DNA from: Deltaproteobacteria bacterium
Lineage (GTDB): Bacteria; Desulfobacterota; GWC2-55-46
Reading direction: 5' to 3'
Length of the DNA stretch: 42,826 nt
Assembly: GCA_016213015.1 (NCBI GenBank)
Contig: JACRCE010000094.1
Location: 1-42,826, forward strand
Position numbers and translations under genes: made by a program. Positions 30,547-40,362 of the stretch are shown piece by piece; position 1 is the first letter of the stretch; the number at the start of each line of letters is the position of its first letter. The notes beneath the pieces were generated by a model, which saw only the letters and a program-made list of their open reading frames with translations, did no database searches and was not told the DNA's origin.

Positions 30547-32117
30547 TCACCAAAGACTTTACCATGAACATTACGCTTATAAAAAGGCGCGCTCACGTCG
30601 TTCTATTCTGTTTATTCATCCTCCTGACGGCTGCGTCAACAGGCCATGCAAGGACGGCAAAGGTGGCGCTCCTGCCGCTAAAGATAAACGCCGCTGACAA
30701 CGCGGCCTTTATCGGCAGCGTAATAGCCGACCTCATCGCCGCCAAGCTCAGTCTTGCCGGCGAGGTCATAAGGCTAAAAGACAAAGCCGTCCCTGACGCC
30801 GGTTTTACGGATGAAGCAGCGCTTGAGGCCGCAAAGACGCATGGCGCGGATTGGGGCCTGTTGCTCTCCCTTACCGTTACGGGGCAGGACTACAAGGCCG
30901 AGGCGCGGCTTGTCAACGCGCTTGACGGGTCAATCGCCGCGTTCTCCATGAAGGCGAGCGGAAACGACGCGCTGACGACGCTCACGGATAGGATCGCCTC
31001 CGACGTTTCAGCGATTGTCGCCAAGACGTCCACAAAATCCGACGATAAAAAAGAGGCAAAAAAGGACGACGATTTTCTGATAAGAACGGCTCAGCAAAAG
31101 GCGCAACTATGGAAAAGCGAACGCAAGAAGGGCGCATACATCGCAATGGCGCAGGCCGACGTCAATAAGGACGGGACAAAGGAGTTGTTGCTGTTGAGCG
31201 GCTCCGGTCTATACATAGCGATAATGAAGCCGGACGGCCTTGAAACGATTAAGGAGATACAAACGCCGGCAGGGGTCAAGAACTTTTCGCTCACCGTCAT
31301 TGACGCGGATAAGGACGGCAAGGACGAGATCTACGTCTCAGGCATATCCGGCGACAAGCCAAGCGCCAGCGTCATAGAGTTCATTGACAACGACTACAAG
31401 ATTACCGCCTCCGGGATACAATGGGCCGTGCGCGCAATGCAGGCGAGCGCGGGCGAGGCCGTCCTTGTAGGACAGTCGTATCGTCCAAGCGACGGGTTTT
31501 ACGGCACGCTCTACAGGCTTGAGAAAAAAGGCTCTTCCATTGCCAAGGCCGGGGAGTTTGAAGTGCAGTTGAGCAGGGGCGACCTCTTCCGGGTGCAGCC
31601 GGCCGACATGACCGGCTCAGGTCAAACAGAGCTTGTGCTGCTCGACGACAGGGGGTTCCTGAAGCTATACAAAAAAGACAAGTCGGGCAAGTGGGAGCAG
31701 GCATGGAAGGGCAGGGACTTTTACGGCGGCACCTTAAATCTTATCGAGCAGGAGGATTCCACGCTCGGCGCGTCGTCAAAAGAAGCTCATCCGGTCGAAG
31801 GCCGCTTTTTTATCGCGGACTACAACAAAGACGGCAGAAAAGAGGTCATCCTCAAGAGGAACTACCCCGGCGGCCTTGGCAGATCATCCAAGCAACCCCG
31901 CTCCTTCATCGAGGCCGAGGTCATAAGCCTTTCATGGCATGACGGCGCGTTTGAAGAGGACTGGAAGACGAAGAAGATCGAAGGCTATATCGCCGACTTC
32001 GTCATAGAAGAAGCGGTTGACGGGACAAAGAAGATAATAATGCTCGTGGTCGAAGGCACTGAAGGTTTTAGCGAAGAGATAAAAAGTTATGTACTTTCGC
32101 ACAGGCTCGTTATATAA
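30543..32117 (+). CDS. Exported FG-GAP/VCBS-repeat protein with TolB-like N-terminus
   Basis: This 524-residue exported protein has a signal peptide in the first ~37 residues (VVLFCLFILLTAASTGHA). The N-terminal domain (KVALLPLKINAADNAAFIGS...) resembles the CsgG/TolB-like fold. A Lys/Asp-rich linker (KSDDKKEAKKDDD) follows. The second half holds FG-GAP-type beta-propeller blades with calcium-like DxNxDG loops: ADVNKDGTKELLLL, DADKDGKDEIYV, ADMTGSGQTELVLL and ADYNKDGRKEVIL. It likely binds a periplasmic or surface partner; no enzyme motif is seen. Start at 30543 overlaps the ferredoxin stop; an internal ATG at 30564 gives a more typical signal peptide. Confidence 0.78.
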   Translation: MITKDFTMNITLIKRRAHVVLFCLFILLTAASTGHARTAKVALLPLKINAADNAAFIGSVIADLIAAKLSLAGEVIRLKDKAVPDAGFTDEAALEAAKTHGADWGLLLSLTVTGQDYKAEARLVNALDGSIAAFSMKASGNDALTTLTDRIASDVSAIVAKTSTKSDDKKEAKKDDDFLIRTAQQKAQLWKSERKKGAYIAMAQADVNKDGTKELLLLSGSGLYIAIMKPDGLETIKEIQTPAGVKNFSLTVIDADKDGKDEIYVSGISGDKPSASVIEFIDNDYKITASGIQWAVRAMQASAGEAVLVGQSYRPSDGFYGTLYRLEKKGSSIAKAGEFEVQLSRGDLFRVQPADMTGSGQTELVLLDDRGFLKLYKKDKSGKWEQAWKGRDFYGGTLNLIEQEDSTLGASSKEAHPVEGRFFIADYNKDGRKEVILKRNYPGGLGRSSKQPRSFIEAEVISLSWHDGAFEEDWKTKKIEGYIADFVIEEAVDGTKKIIMLVVEGTEGFSEEIKSYVLSHRLVI

Positions 32118-32179
32118 TACGCGTCCTGTAAAGCATAACCCGCAAACAAAGGCGCATCCATTCCAAAAACGTTGTCAAC

Positions 32180-32255
32180 GGCGGTGTAGCTCAGTTGGCA
32201 GAGCAGGGGTCTCATAAGCCCCATGTCCGTGGTTCGAATCCACGCACCGTCACCA
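32180..32255 (+). tRNA. tRNA-Met (anticodon CAT)
   Basis: A full 76-nt cloverleaf is seen: acceptor GGCGGTG with CACCGTC, D-arm GCTCAGTTGGCAGAGC, anticodon arm GGGGT-CTCATAA-GCCCC with CAT in the loop, T-arm with GGTTCGAATCC and encoded CCA. G1-C72 pairing excludes the bacterial initiator, which has an unpaired 1-72. It could in principle be the CAT-anticodon isoleucine tRNA; Met is more likely. Confidence 0.92.
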
Positions 32256-32323
32256 GTTAATTCAAGGGGTTTGAGCGATGAGGCACAAGCCCTTATTCTC
32301 CGGCGTAACCAAATCTGACCGCC

Positions 32324-35026
32324 TCATCTTTTCCCTGAACGCTTGGACCTGAGCGCGGACTGCGCCGCGGCAAGCCGCGCAATCGGCACCCTGAACGGCG
32401 AACAGGAGACGTAGTCGAAGTTGTTTACGTGGCAAAAGGCGACTGAAGCCGGGTCCCCGCCGTGCTCCCCGCAGATGCCTATCTTAAGGCCGGGCTTGGC
32501 CCTTCTCCCCTTTTCAATGGCCATCTTTATAAGAAGCCCGACCCCGTCCTGATCGAGCGACTGAAATGGGTCGGCCTTTAGTATGCCGGTCTTTTTCTCG
32601 TCAACGTAGTCGGGCAGGAACCTGCCGGCGTCGTCCCGCGACATGCCGAGCGTCATCTGCGTCAGGTCATTGGTTCCGAAAGAGAAAAAGTCCGCAACCG
32701 TCGCGATCCGGTCGGCGAGGAGCGCGGCCCTCGGGACCTCTATCATGGTGCCGAGCAGATATTTTATCTTTTCCCCGCATTCGTCCATGACGCCGGAGGC
32801 GATTGCCCTTGCCCTGTCCTCAAGTATGGAAAGCTCCTTTGCGTCGATGATGAGCGGAAGCATTATCTCAGGGGATACCTTTACGCCCTTTTTCCTGCAC
32901 TCGCAGGCCGCCTCGATGATAGCCCGTACCTGCATATCCAATATCTCAGGGTAGGTTATGCAAAGACGGCTCCCCCTGTGTCCAAGCATGGGGTTGGCTT
33001 CCGAGAGCCTCTCTATCCTTCTCTTCACCTGATGAAACGGCAGGCCAAGCCTCTGGGCAAGGCGCTTTTGCCCGTTTTCGTCGTGAGGAACGAACTCATG
33101 CAGAGGAGGGTCTATGAGCCTTATGGTTACGGGTTTTCCGTCCATTGCCCTGAATATGCCGACGAAGTCCTGACGCTGAAAGGGCAGTATCTCGTTAAGG
33201 GCGTTTTTCCTCGTCTCTTCGTCCTCGGAGACGATCATCCTCTGTATGGCGACCCTGCGCTCGTCCGTGTCGAAGAACATGTGCTCTGTCCTGCAAAGCC
33301 CTATGCCCTCCGCGCCCAGCCTCACCGCGTTCTCCGCGTCGTAAGGCGTGTCAACGTTGGTTCTCACCTTGAGCGCGCGCTCCGAGTCGGCCCACTTCAT
33401 CAGGGTCGTGTATGCGTCCGGGAGTTCCGGCTTTATGAGTTTAAGGCACGTCCTGAATACCTCGCCGGTTGAGCCGTTGAGCGTTATCTCGTCGCCTTCC
33501 TTCAGTATCGACTCGCCTACGGCCACGGTCTTTGCCTCGTAGTCTATAACAAGGTCTTCACAGCCCACCACACAGCACTTGCCCCAGCCCCTTGCCACGA
33601 CCGCGGCATGGGAGGTCTTGCCCCCGGTTGCCGTGAGTATGCCCCTTGCCGCGTGCATCCCGCCCACGTCCTCCGGGCTGGTCTCCTTACGGACGAGTAT
33701 CACCGATTTTCCCTGCTCAGTCTGTGCCTCCGCATCCTTTGCGTTGAATACTATCGCCCCGCATGCGGCGCCGGGAACCGCGTCTATGCCGGTCGCAAAG
33801 AGGTTTCTCTTCAGTTCGTCGGCCGGTATGTCCTTGTCTATTACCGGATAGAAAAGCCCCTCTATGTCCTTGTCCGTAATCCTTAGTATGGCCTCTTGTC
33901 TGGTTATGAGCCTCTCCTTGACCATGTCAACCGCGATACTAAAGGCCGCCATGGGGGAGCGCTTGCCTGTCCTGCACTGTAGGATGTAGAGCTTGCCGGT
34001 CTCAATGGTAAACTCTATGTCCTGCATCTCCTTGTAATGCTTTTCAAGCCTTGTCCGCACCTTGCAAAGCTGTTTATATATATCCGGCAGGATGCCTTCA
34101 AGGTCGTTTAAGTGGAGGGGCGTGCGGATACCGGCGACGACGTCCTCGCCCTGCGCGTTCATTAGGAGGTCTCCGTAGAACACGTTCTCTCCGGTATTCG
34201 GGTCCCGCGTGAAGCACACGCCCGTGCCTGATGAGTCCCCCATATTGCCGAAGACCATCTGCACGACGCTGACCGCTGTGCCCAAAAGTCCCTTTATCTT
34301 CTCAACGCGCCTGTACGTTACGGCCTTTTCGGCCATCCATGAGCCGATGACCGCGTCTATCGCGCCCCAGAGCTGGCCCCTCGAGTCCTGAGGAAAATCG
34401 CCTCCCGTATGCTCCCTGTACACCGCCTTGAGCCTTGGGATGAGCGCGAAAAGCTCCTCTTCGTTAACCTCGGTGTCAAGGACAAGCCCGCCGCGCTTGC
34501 CGAGCCTCGGGCGCGTACGCCTCTCCTTTATCTCGTCGAACTCGTCGTCGAACTTCCTCCTCGGCACGCCCATAGCCGTTGAGCCGTACATGAAGATGAA
34601 TCTCCTGTAGGCGTCGAGGGCGAATCTCCTGTTTGCCGTCTTCTTGGCAAGCCCCTCCACGGAACTGTCGTTAAGCCCGAGGTTTAAGATGGTCTCCATC
34701 ATGCCCGGCATACTGCGAGACGCGCCGGAACGCACGGACACGAGGAGCGGGTCATCGGAATCGCCAAGCCTCTTGCCCACCAGTTTTTCAAGCCTTACAA
34801 GGTTCTTTTCAACCTCAGCCTTGAAGCCGGGCGGGTATTTTCTGTTGTTTTTGTAGAAGTGATCGCATACCTCGGTAGTGCAGGTGAAGCCCGCCGGAAC
34901 CGGCAGGCCGATGTTGGTCATCTCGGCAAGGCCCGCGCCCTTGCCGCCCAAAAGCTCTTTCATGCTGCCTTTGCCCTCGGCCTTACCGTTGCCGAAAAAA
35001 TAGACGCTTCTTTTCGCCTTGGCCAT
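32324..35026 (-). CDS. ppdK: Pyruvate, phosphate dikinase
   Basis: This 900-residue enzyme interconverts pyruvate + ATP + Pi with PEP + AMP + PPi. The N-terminal ATP-grasp domain starts FFGNGKAEGKGSMKELLGGKGAGLAEM and has VSVRSGASRSMPGMMETILN. The swivelling domain carries the phospho-His in GGKTSHAAVVARGWGK. The C-terminal PEP/pyruvate TIM barrel includes GLCRTEHMFF, GTMIEVPRAAL and the catalytic Cys in YVSCSPFRVPIARLAAAQ. All key motifs are intact and the length is normal. The ATG at 35026 has GGAGGAG upstream; the frame open to 35146 is not used. In an organism with an FBPase-like protein it may serve gluconeogenesis or PPi-dependent glycolysis. Confidence 0.96.
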   Translation of the reverse strand: MAKAKRSVYFFGNGKAEGKGSMKELLGGKGAGLAEMTNIGLPVPAGFTCTTEVCDHFYKNNRKYPPGFKAEVEKNLVRLEKLVGKRLGDSDDPLLVSVRSGASRSMPGMMETILNLGLNDSSVEGLAKKTANRRFALDAYRRFIFMYGSTAMGVPRRKFDDEFDEIKERRTRPRLGKRGGLVLDTEVNEEELFALIPRLKAVYREHTGGDFPQDSRGQLWGAIDAVIGSWMAEKAVTYRRVEKIKGLLGTAVSVVQMVFGNMGDSSGTGVCFTRDPNTGENVFYGDLLMNAQGEDVVAGIRTPLHLNDLEGILPDIYKQLCKVRTRLEKHYKEMQDIEFTIETGKLYILQCRTGKRSPMAAFSIAVDMVKERLITRQEAILRITDKDIEGLFYPVIDKDIPADELKRNLFATGIDAVPGAACGAIVFNAKDAEAQTEQGKSVILVRKETSPEDVGGMHAARGILTATGGKTSHAAVVARGWGKCCVVGCEDLVIDYEAKTVAVGESILKEGDEITLNGSTGEVFRTCLKLIKPELPDAYTTLMKWADSERALKVRTNVDTPYDAENAVRLGAEGIGLCRTEHMFFDTDERRVAIQRMIVSEDEETRKNALNEILPFQRQDFVGIFRAMDGKPVTIRLIDPPLHEFVPHDENGQKRLAQRLGLPFHQVKRRIERLSEANPMLGHRGSRLCITYPEILDMQVRAIIEAACECRKKGVKVSPEIMLPLIIDAKELSILEDRARAIASGVMDECGEKIKYLLGTMIEVPRAALLADRIATVADFFSFGTNDLTQMTLGMSRDDAGRFLPDYVDEKKTGILKADPFQSLDQDGVGLLIKMAIEKGRRAKPGLKIGICGEHGGDPASVAFCHVNNFDYVSCSPFRVPIARLAAAQSALRSKRSGKR

Positions 35027-35050
35027 GCGAACTCCTCCACTGGGAAGTAT

Positions 35051-35078
35051 ATTGTAACCGTACAGCCGTAACCGGCAA
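35051..35078 (-). promoter_or_regulatory. Candidate ppdK promoter
   Basis: On the minus strand TTGCCG (35078-35073), a 16-base spacer and TACAAT (35056-35051) lie about 25 bases before the ppdK ATG. Confidence 0.45.
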
Positions 35079-35139
35079 CTCAGGAGACTAACAAAAAACG
35101 GACAAAAAGGCAAAGGGTAAATCAGCTTGACAACACGCC

Positions 35140-35169
35140 TTGACAACGACCATAGAAACCGCTTAAAAT
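35140..35169 (+). promoter_or_regulatory. Promoter of the hydrogenase-4-related operon
   Basis: TTGACA (35140-35145) is followed by TTAAAA after 17 bases (or TAAAAT after 18), ending about 60 bases before the first gene. A second TTGACA lies at 35127-35132. This would drive the six-gene complex. Confidence 0.5.
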
Positions 35170-35228
35170 CACGCAGACGCTTCTTTCGCTAATCTTCTTC
35201 AATAATCCTGTTTCAGGAAAAGGTCTCC

Positions 35229-37268
35229 ATGCCGTTCTTTTCGCCGTTGCCCCTGGCGTTCTCATCCATCGTCATCTTTCTTATGATGGCGGGTTTGGCG
35301 CTCCTCCTTCAAAACCGCCAGACCTTCCTCGTCAATATGGCGTTTTTCCTGTCAACGGTCTCATGCGGCATCGGCCTATATGCAGGGTTCGAGGCCGTGG
35401 CCTCCGGCTCCATGCAGACGATGATAATGCCTATCGGACTGCCTGACCTGCCTTTTTACATCAGGGTTGACGCGCTATCCGGTTTTTTTCTGTCGCTCGC
35501 GTCCCTGACCGGCCTCATGGTTTCCATATACTCGTTCGATTACGTGAAGGGCATCCTCAGCGCGCGCAAAGCTACGAAGCTCGTCGTGTTCTACTGCCTG
35601 TTCATGGCCGGGATGCTCCTCGTGCTCATATCAGACGACGCCTACTTTTTCATGTCCTCATGGGAGCTGATGGCGCTGTCCTCGTTCTTTCTCGTCTCGT
35701 TCGAGGACGAGTCCGCTGAAAACCGCAGGGCCGCCTTCCTATATATCCTCATAGCGCATATAGGCGCGGTGATGATACTGCTCTCTTTCGGCATATTGGC
35801 CGGTTTTGCCGCGGGGTTTGAAAACTTCATGGGATACAGGTTCTCGGCCATGCGCTCGGCTGAACCGGGCATGCTATGGGCGTCCATCGCCTTTTTTCTG
35901 GCCTTTTTCGGCTTTGCGTCAAAGGCGGGCGTGGTTCCGCTCCACGTGTGGCTCCCTGAGGCCCACCCTGCCGCGCCAAGCAACATATCCGCGCTCATGA
36001 GCGCGGTGATGCTCAAGATCGCAATATACGGCATCCTCAGAGTCTGCATGGACATAATCGGCGTACAGGTCTGGTGGTGGGGCGGGGTCGTGCTCGTTAT
36101 CGGCCTAATCACGGCCGTCATGGGCATACTCTACGCCCTCATGCAGGTGGACATCAAACGGGTGCTCGCCTATTCATCGGTCGAGCACGTCGGGATAATA
36201 ACCGTGGGCATCGGCCTTTCGATGATATTCACCTCCTTCGAACTGCGCATGCTCGCGGCGCTCGCCCTGACCGCCGCGCTCTATCATTGTCTGAGCCACT
36301 CGGTCTTCAAAAGCCTGCTGTTCATGGCCGCCGGAAGCGTCCTGCACTCAACCGGCGAGCGCAACATGGAAAGACTCGGCGGCCTGATACACAAACTGCC
36401 GTGGACGAGCGCCCTGTTCCTCGTGGGCGCGCTCTCCATCGCGGCCATGCCGTTGTTCGGCGGTTTTGTCTCGGAGTGGCTGACCTTTCAAGCCTTCCTG
36501 CTCTCCCCGGTACTGCCGAACGCGCTCTTAAAGATACTCTTTCCGCTTGGCGCGGCGCTCTTGGCCCTTACGGCGGCGCTCTCGGCCAGATGCTTTGTAA
36601 AGGTCTTTGCCGTTACGTTTTTAGGCCAGAGGAGAGCGGTTCCGACAACCGAAACTCACGAGGCGGGCATGTCCATGCGCCTCGCCATGTCCATTGCCGC
36701 AATATCAAGCCTTGCGCTCGGTCTATTCCCGTCTTTTGTCATTGATTGGATCGACACGGTCCCGCAAAGCCTCGTCAAAGGCCGGATAGCCTCGTCAGCC
36801 GGGGCGTTCGGGTGGATGTGGCTTACGCCGATCTCGGCGGAGAGGGCCTCATATTCCGCGCCTATCGTATTCATCGGCATCTTTGCCGCGGTTGCCGTTG
36901 CGTGGCTCGCCTTTCACGGCAAAAAAGCGGCTACAAGGAGAAGCGCGACATGGGACTGCGGCTTTGAAAAGATGACCCCGAGGATGCAGTACAACTCGAC
37001 CTCCTTCGCAATGCCCTTGAGACGGATATTCGGCTTCCTGTTCGTCGTCAGTGAGTCCGTAAGAACGTCCCATGCCCAACCGGGATCAGCTCCGCGCATC
37101 CGGTATTCGCTGAGGATAGAGGACAGGCTCTGGTACGTCTTCTATAAACCGTTTTCCGACGCGGCCTATTATCTTGCAAAGCAGGCCAACAGGCTCCAGC
37201 ACGGCAGGATGCAGATATACCTTTTATACTCCTTCATAACGCTCATAACACTGCTGGTGTTCGCATGA
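35229..37268 (+). CDS. Hydrogenase-4 subunit B-like antiporter subunit (HyfB/NuoL family)
   Basis: This 679-residue polytopic protein is a Mrp-antiporter/NuoL-type proton channel of a membrane respiratory complex. About 14-16 membrane helices are visible. The core carries FYIRVDALSGFF, SSWELMALSSFFLVSFEDES (with the conserved channel glutamate), the KAGVVPLHVWLPEAHPAAPS motif with key Lys, and DIKRVLAYSSVEHVGII. A long C-terminal part includes a soluble stretch (KKAATRRSATWDCGFEK) and a final helix, as in HyfB. It opens an operon of six genes; the stop overlaps the next ATG by four bases. Confidence 0.92.
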   Translation: MPFFSPLPLAFSSIVIFLMMAGLALLLQNRQTFLVNMAFFLSTVSCGIGLYAGFEAVASGSMQTMIMPIGLPDLPFYIRVDALSGFFLSLASLTGLMVSIYSFDYVKGILSARKATKLVVFYCLFMAGMLLVLISDDAYFFMSSWELMALSSFFLVSFEDESAENRRAAFLYILIAHIGAVMILLSFGILAGFAAGFENFMGYRFSAMRSAEPGMLWASIAFFLAFFGFASKAGVVPLHVWLPEAHPAAPSNISALMSAVMLKIAIYGILRVCMDIIGVQVWWWGGVVLVIGLITAVMGILYALMQVDIKRVLAYSSVEHVGIITVGIGLSMIFTSFELRMLAALALTAALYHCLSHSVFKSLLFMAAGSVLHSTGERNMERLGGLIHKLPWTSALFLVGALSIAAMPLFGGFVSEWLTFQAFLLSPVLPNALLKILFPLGAALLALTAALSARCFVKVFAVTFLGQRRAVPTTETHEAGMSMRLAMSIAAISSLALGLFPSFVIDWIDTVPQSLVKGRIASSAGAFGWMWLTPISAERASYSAPIVFIGIFAAVAVAWLAFHGKKAATRRSATWDCGFEKMTPRMQYNSTSFAMPLRRIFGFLFVVSESVRTSHAQPGSAPRIRYSLRIEDRLWYVFYKPFSDAAYYLAKQANRLQHGRMQIYLLYSFITLITLLVFA

Positions 37269-38215
37269 CGAATTCATCAAGTTCCATAATCGTCGAATGT
37301 CTTCAAGTGGCCACGGTGGTTTTTCTCGCGCCGCTCTTTACCGGCTGGGTGCGCCTCCTTAAATGCCGGGCGCAGGCAAGGACGAGCGCCGGTCTCCTGC
37401 AACCGTACAGGGACATATACAAACTCTTCTTCAAGGAAGTAGCGCTCGCTGAAAACGCCTCATGGATATTCAGGTTCACGCCGTACATGGTCTTCGGCGC
37501 AACCGTTATGGCCGGGGCAATAATACCGGTAATCTCGACACGGGCGCCGCTTTCGGCGACGGCGGACATCATCGCCCTTGTCGCCATATTCGCGCTTGCG
37601 CGTTTTTTCTCGGCCCTTGCCGGAATGGACGCGGGCACGGCCTTCGGAGGGATGGGCTCAAGCAGGGAGATGATGGTGGCCTCGCTGGCCGAACCGGCCA
37701 TGCTCATGAGCGTGTTCACCATATCGCTCGTCAACCGCTCGACCTCGCTCTCGCAGATGACGCACGTGATCGTAAACAGCCCGATCATGCTCAGACCGTC
37801 CCTTGCCTTCGCGCTTCTCGCCTTCGCGCTCATCGCCATCGCCGAGACCGGCAGGATACCGGTTGACAACCCTGCCACACACCTTGAGCTGACCATGATA
37901 CACGAGGCCATGTGCCTTGAATTCTCCGGGCGGCACCTTGCGCTCATCGAGTGGGCCAAGGGAATAAAACTGCTTCTTTTCGCGTCCCTCGGCATCGCGC
38001 TGTTCGCGCCATGGGGCATGGCAACCGGAGGTACGCTTCAATCGCTCGTTATTTCTTACGTTACCCTTACGGCCAAACTTGCCGTAATCGGCGTTGCCAT
38101 CGTGCTCATAGAAACAAGGCTTGCGAAGATGCGCATATTCCGGGTGCCGGAGTTCCTCGGCGCCGCGTTCTTACTGGCGACGCTCGGAATGTTGTCGTAC
38201 TTCATGCTGGAGTAG
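37265..38215 (+). CDS. Hydrogenase-4 subunit C-like membrane subunit (HyfC/NuoH family)
   Basis: This 316-residue protein with about eight membrane helices is related to NuoH/HycD, which anchors the catalytic arm and shapes the quinone or proton entry. Family features are LLKCRAQARTSAGLLQPYRD-like loop (GRxGP region variant), DAGTAFGGMGSSREMM, ALIAIAETGRIPVDNPATHLELTMIHEAM and EFSGRHLALIEWA. The glutamates of the quinone-side loop (AETGRIPVDNP, HLELTMIHE) are present. Confidence 0.92.
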   Translation: MTNSSSSIIVECLQVATVVFLAPLFTGWVRLLKCRAQARTSAGLLQPYRDIYKLFFKEVALAENASWIFRFTPYMVFGATVMAGAIIPVISTRAPLSATADIIALVAIFALARFFSALAGMDAGTAFGGMGSSREMMVASLAEPAMLMSVFTISLVNRSTSLSQMTHVIVNSPIMLRPSLAFALLAFALIAIAETGRIPVDNPATHLELTMIHEAMCLEFSGRHLALIEWAKGIKLLLFASLGIALFAPWGMATGGTLQSLVISYVTLTAKLAVIGVAIVLIETRLAKMRIFRVPEFLGAAFLLATLGMLSYFMLE

Positions 38216-38218
38216 AAT

Positions 38219-38884
38219 ATGTCCCATGAATTGGCGATAGAGATAAACAGCCTGCTTGCGGCGCTCATCCTGCTTACGTCCTTCGGCCTCCTTGTGCAAA
38301 GGAGGGTATACGGGCTTCTGCATATCTTCGCGTGGCAGGGGGTCTTTCTTTCCGTAAGCACGGCCATCGTCGGCTACAGCGCCGGACTTAATCATCTGTA
38401 CATATCGGCGGCCATGACGCTCGTCATCAAGGTCTTCGCGCTTCCGTACATCCTCTACGTCCTCATACATAAGCTCAGGATCAAAAAAGAGGTGGAGGAC
38501 ATGGTGAACATCCCGACGACCATGCTCATAGGCATCGCCGTCGTCATATTCTCGTATCATCTCACGGCCCCGATACGCGAGCTTTCGACCCTGATGACCC
38601 GCTCGACCCTTGCCGTGGCGCTCTCCACCGTGCTCCTCGGACTCCTGATGATGATAACCCGCAAGAAGGCCGTAACGCAGATCATCGGCTTCCTTGCCCT
38701 TGAAAACGGCCTTTTCTTCGCGGCCACAAGCGCAACTTACGGGATGCCGCTCGTGGTGGAGCTTGGCGTTGCCCTCGACATACTCATTGCCGCGTTCATA
38801 TTCGGCATGTTCTTCTTTCAGATACGCACGTCCTTCGACAGCCTGGACCTGAAGGAAATGGAAAAACTAAAGGATCTCGATTGA
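38219..38884 (+). CDS. Hydrogenase-4 subunit E-like membrane subunit (HyfE/NuoK-like)
   Basis: This 221-residue protein has about six membrane helices and a NuoK-like core (IIGFLALENGLFFAATSATYG) that holds the conserved membrane glutamate of this family. HyfE subunits are longer than NuoK (about 100 residues), as here. It starts 3 bases after the HyfC-like stop and ends 4 bases before the HyfF-like gene, so all are one transcript. Confidence 0.9.
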   Translation: MSHELAIEINSLLAALILLTSFGLLVQRRVYGLLHIFAWQGVFLSVSTAIVGYSAGLNHLYISAAMTLVIKVFALPYILYVLIHKLRIKKEVEDMVNIPTTMLIGIAVVIFSYHLTAPIRELSTLMTRSTLAVALSTVLLGLLMMITRKKAVTQIIGFLALENGLFFAATSATYGMPLVVELGVALDILIAAFIFGMFFFQIRTSFDSLDLKEMEKLKDLD

Positions 38885-38888
38885 CGCA

Positions 38889-40349
38889 ATGACCCTAATC
38901 GCGCTTCTCTCGATAAGCCTCGTATCAGCCGTTGTCCTCGCCTTCATCGGCGACAAGCGTTATGCGGCCGAGGTTAACATCCTCGGCGGGGCGGCCACGT
39001 TCGCCGTAAGTCTTCTCCTCGGCGCCGAGGTCTACATCTCCGGGCCTTTTGTCATTGCCAACGGATTTTTCTTCGTGGACGCGCTCAATGTATACCTTGC
39101 GGTTCTTACCGCATTCGTCTCCATGACCACCGCCATATTTTCAAGGCCATACATGCGCCACGAGCGCGAGATCGGCAGGGTCGGCAAGACGGCCATGCGC
39201 TTTTATCACGCGATGTATCAGCTCTTCATCTTCGCCATGCTCCTCGCCCTTCTTACCAACAACGTGGGCGTCCTGTGGATCTCGATGGAGTTGGCCACCC
39301 TTTCAACGGTCTTACTCGTCTCGCTCTACCGCACCCCTTCTTCCATAGAGGCCGCGTGGAAGTACTTCATCCTGTGCGGCGTCGGCATCGCTCAGGCGCT
39401 CTTCGGCACGGTTCTCCTCTACTTCGCCGCCGAGAAGGTCCTGGGCGAAGGCTCGGCCGCGCTTCAGTGGACCAACTTAAGTCGAGTTAGCGGACAACTC
39501 GAACCGACCGTGCTTTCCCTTGCCTTCATCTTTTTCATGATAGGCTATGGCACAAAGGTCGGCCTTGTTCCGCTCCATAACTGGCTCCCGGACGCCCACG
39601 CCGAGGGGCCTACGCCGATTTCGGCCGTGCTATCCGGCCTGCTTCTCAACATTGCGCTGTACGCGCTTGTTCGCTGTAAGGCGCTGGTTGACGGCGCAAC
39701 TCACGGCAACAAGGCGGGATATATAATGATGGCCTTCGGCATGGTCTCGCTCCTTGTCTCGGCCTTTTCACTCCTCAGGCAAAAGGACATCAAACGGATG
39801 TTCTCGTATTCTTCAATCGAGCACATGGGCATCGCCGCATTTGCGTTCGGACTCGGCGGAAGCGTGGCCACGTTCGGCGCGCTCCTTCACATGCTCGTGC
39901 ACTCGCTCACCAAGTCGGCCATATTCTTTACGGTCGGACACGCCTCTCAAATTTACGCAACCCAGCAGATGACGCGCATACGCGGGCTTATACGCGCCAA
40001 TGGGCCGGTGGGCTGGGGCCTTATGCTCGGCGTGGCCGCGATAACCGGGATGCCGCCGTTCGGCGTGTTCACGAGCGAATTTCTGATACTCACGGCAACT
40101 ATAAAAGACGCGCCCATCATGTCCCCTTTCTTTCTCCTCGGGCTTGCCGTGGCCTTTGCGGCGCTGTTCAAAAAGACCATGCCGATGGTCTTCGGCGAGG
40201 CCGGCGAATCGGCGCGTCTGTCCGCTCATTCAATCAAGGTCTCTGACAGTCCCGTCGTAATCCACATGCTGATAGTCCTGTCCCTCGGCCTGTATCTGCC
40301 GGTTTTTCTGAGCGACTGGTTTCATGCGGCAGTTCGCCTATTGAGATAA
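38889..40349 (+). CDS. Hydrogenase-4 subunit F-like antiporter subunit (HyfF/NuoN-M family)
   Basis: This 486-residue second Mrp/NuoM-type subunit has about 14 membrane helices. Conserved points are LWISMELATLSTVLLVSLYR (channel glutamate), GTKVGLVPLHNWLPDAHAEGPTPIS with key lysine and DIKRMFSYSSIEHMGIAAFAFG. It provides a second proton- or sodium-translocating half-channel. Two antiporter-like subunits (with the first gene) imply at least two ion routes. Confidence 0.93.
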   Translation: MTLIALLSISLVSAVVLAFIGDKRYAAEVNILGGAATFAVSLLLGAEVYISGPFVIANGFFFVDALNVYLAVLTAFVSMTTAIFSRPYMRHEREIGRVGKTAMRFYHAMYQLFIFAMLLALLTNNVGVLWISMELATLSTVLLVSLYRTPSSIEAAWKYFILCGVGIAQALFGTVLLYFAAEKVLGEGSAALQWTNLSRVSGQLEPTVLSLAFIFFMIGYGTKVGLVPLHNWLPDAHAEGPTPISAVLSGLLLNIALYALVRCKALVDGATHGNKAGYIMMAFGMVSLLVSAFSLLRQKDIKRMFSYSSIEHMGIAAFAFGLGGSVATFGALLHMLVHSLTKSAIFFTVGHASQIYATQQMTRIRGLIRANGPVGWGLMLGVAAITGMPPFGVFTSEFLILTATIKDAPIMSPFFLLGLAVAFAALFKKTMPMVFGEAGESARLSAHSIKVSDSPVVIHMLIVLSLGLYLPVFLSDWFHAAVRLLR

Positions 40350-40362
40350 GGAGTGATAGGAA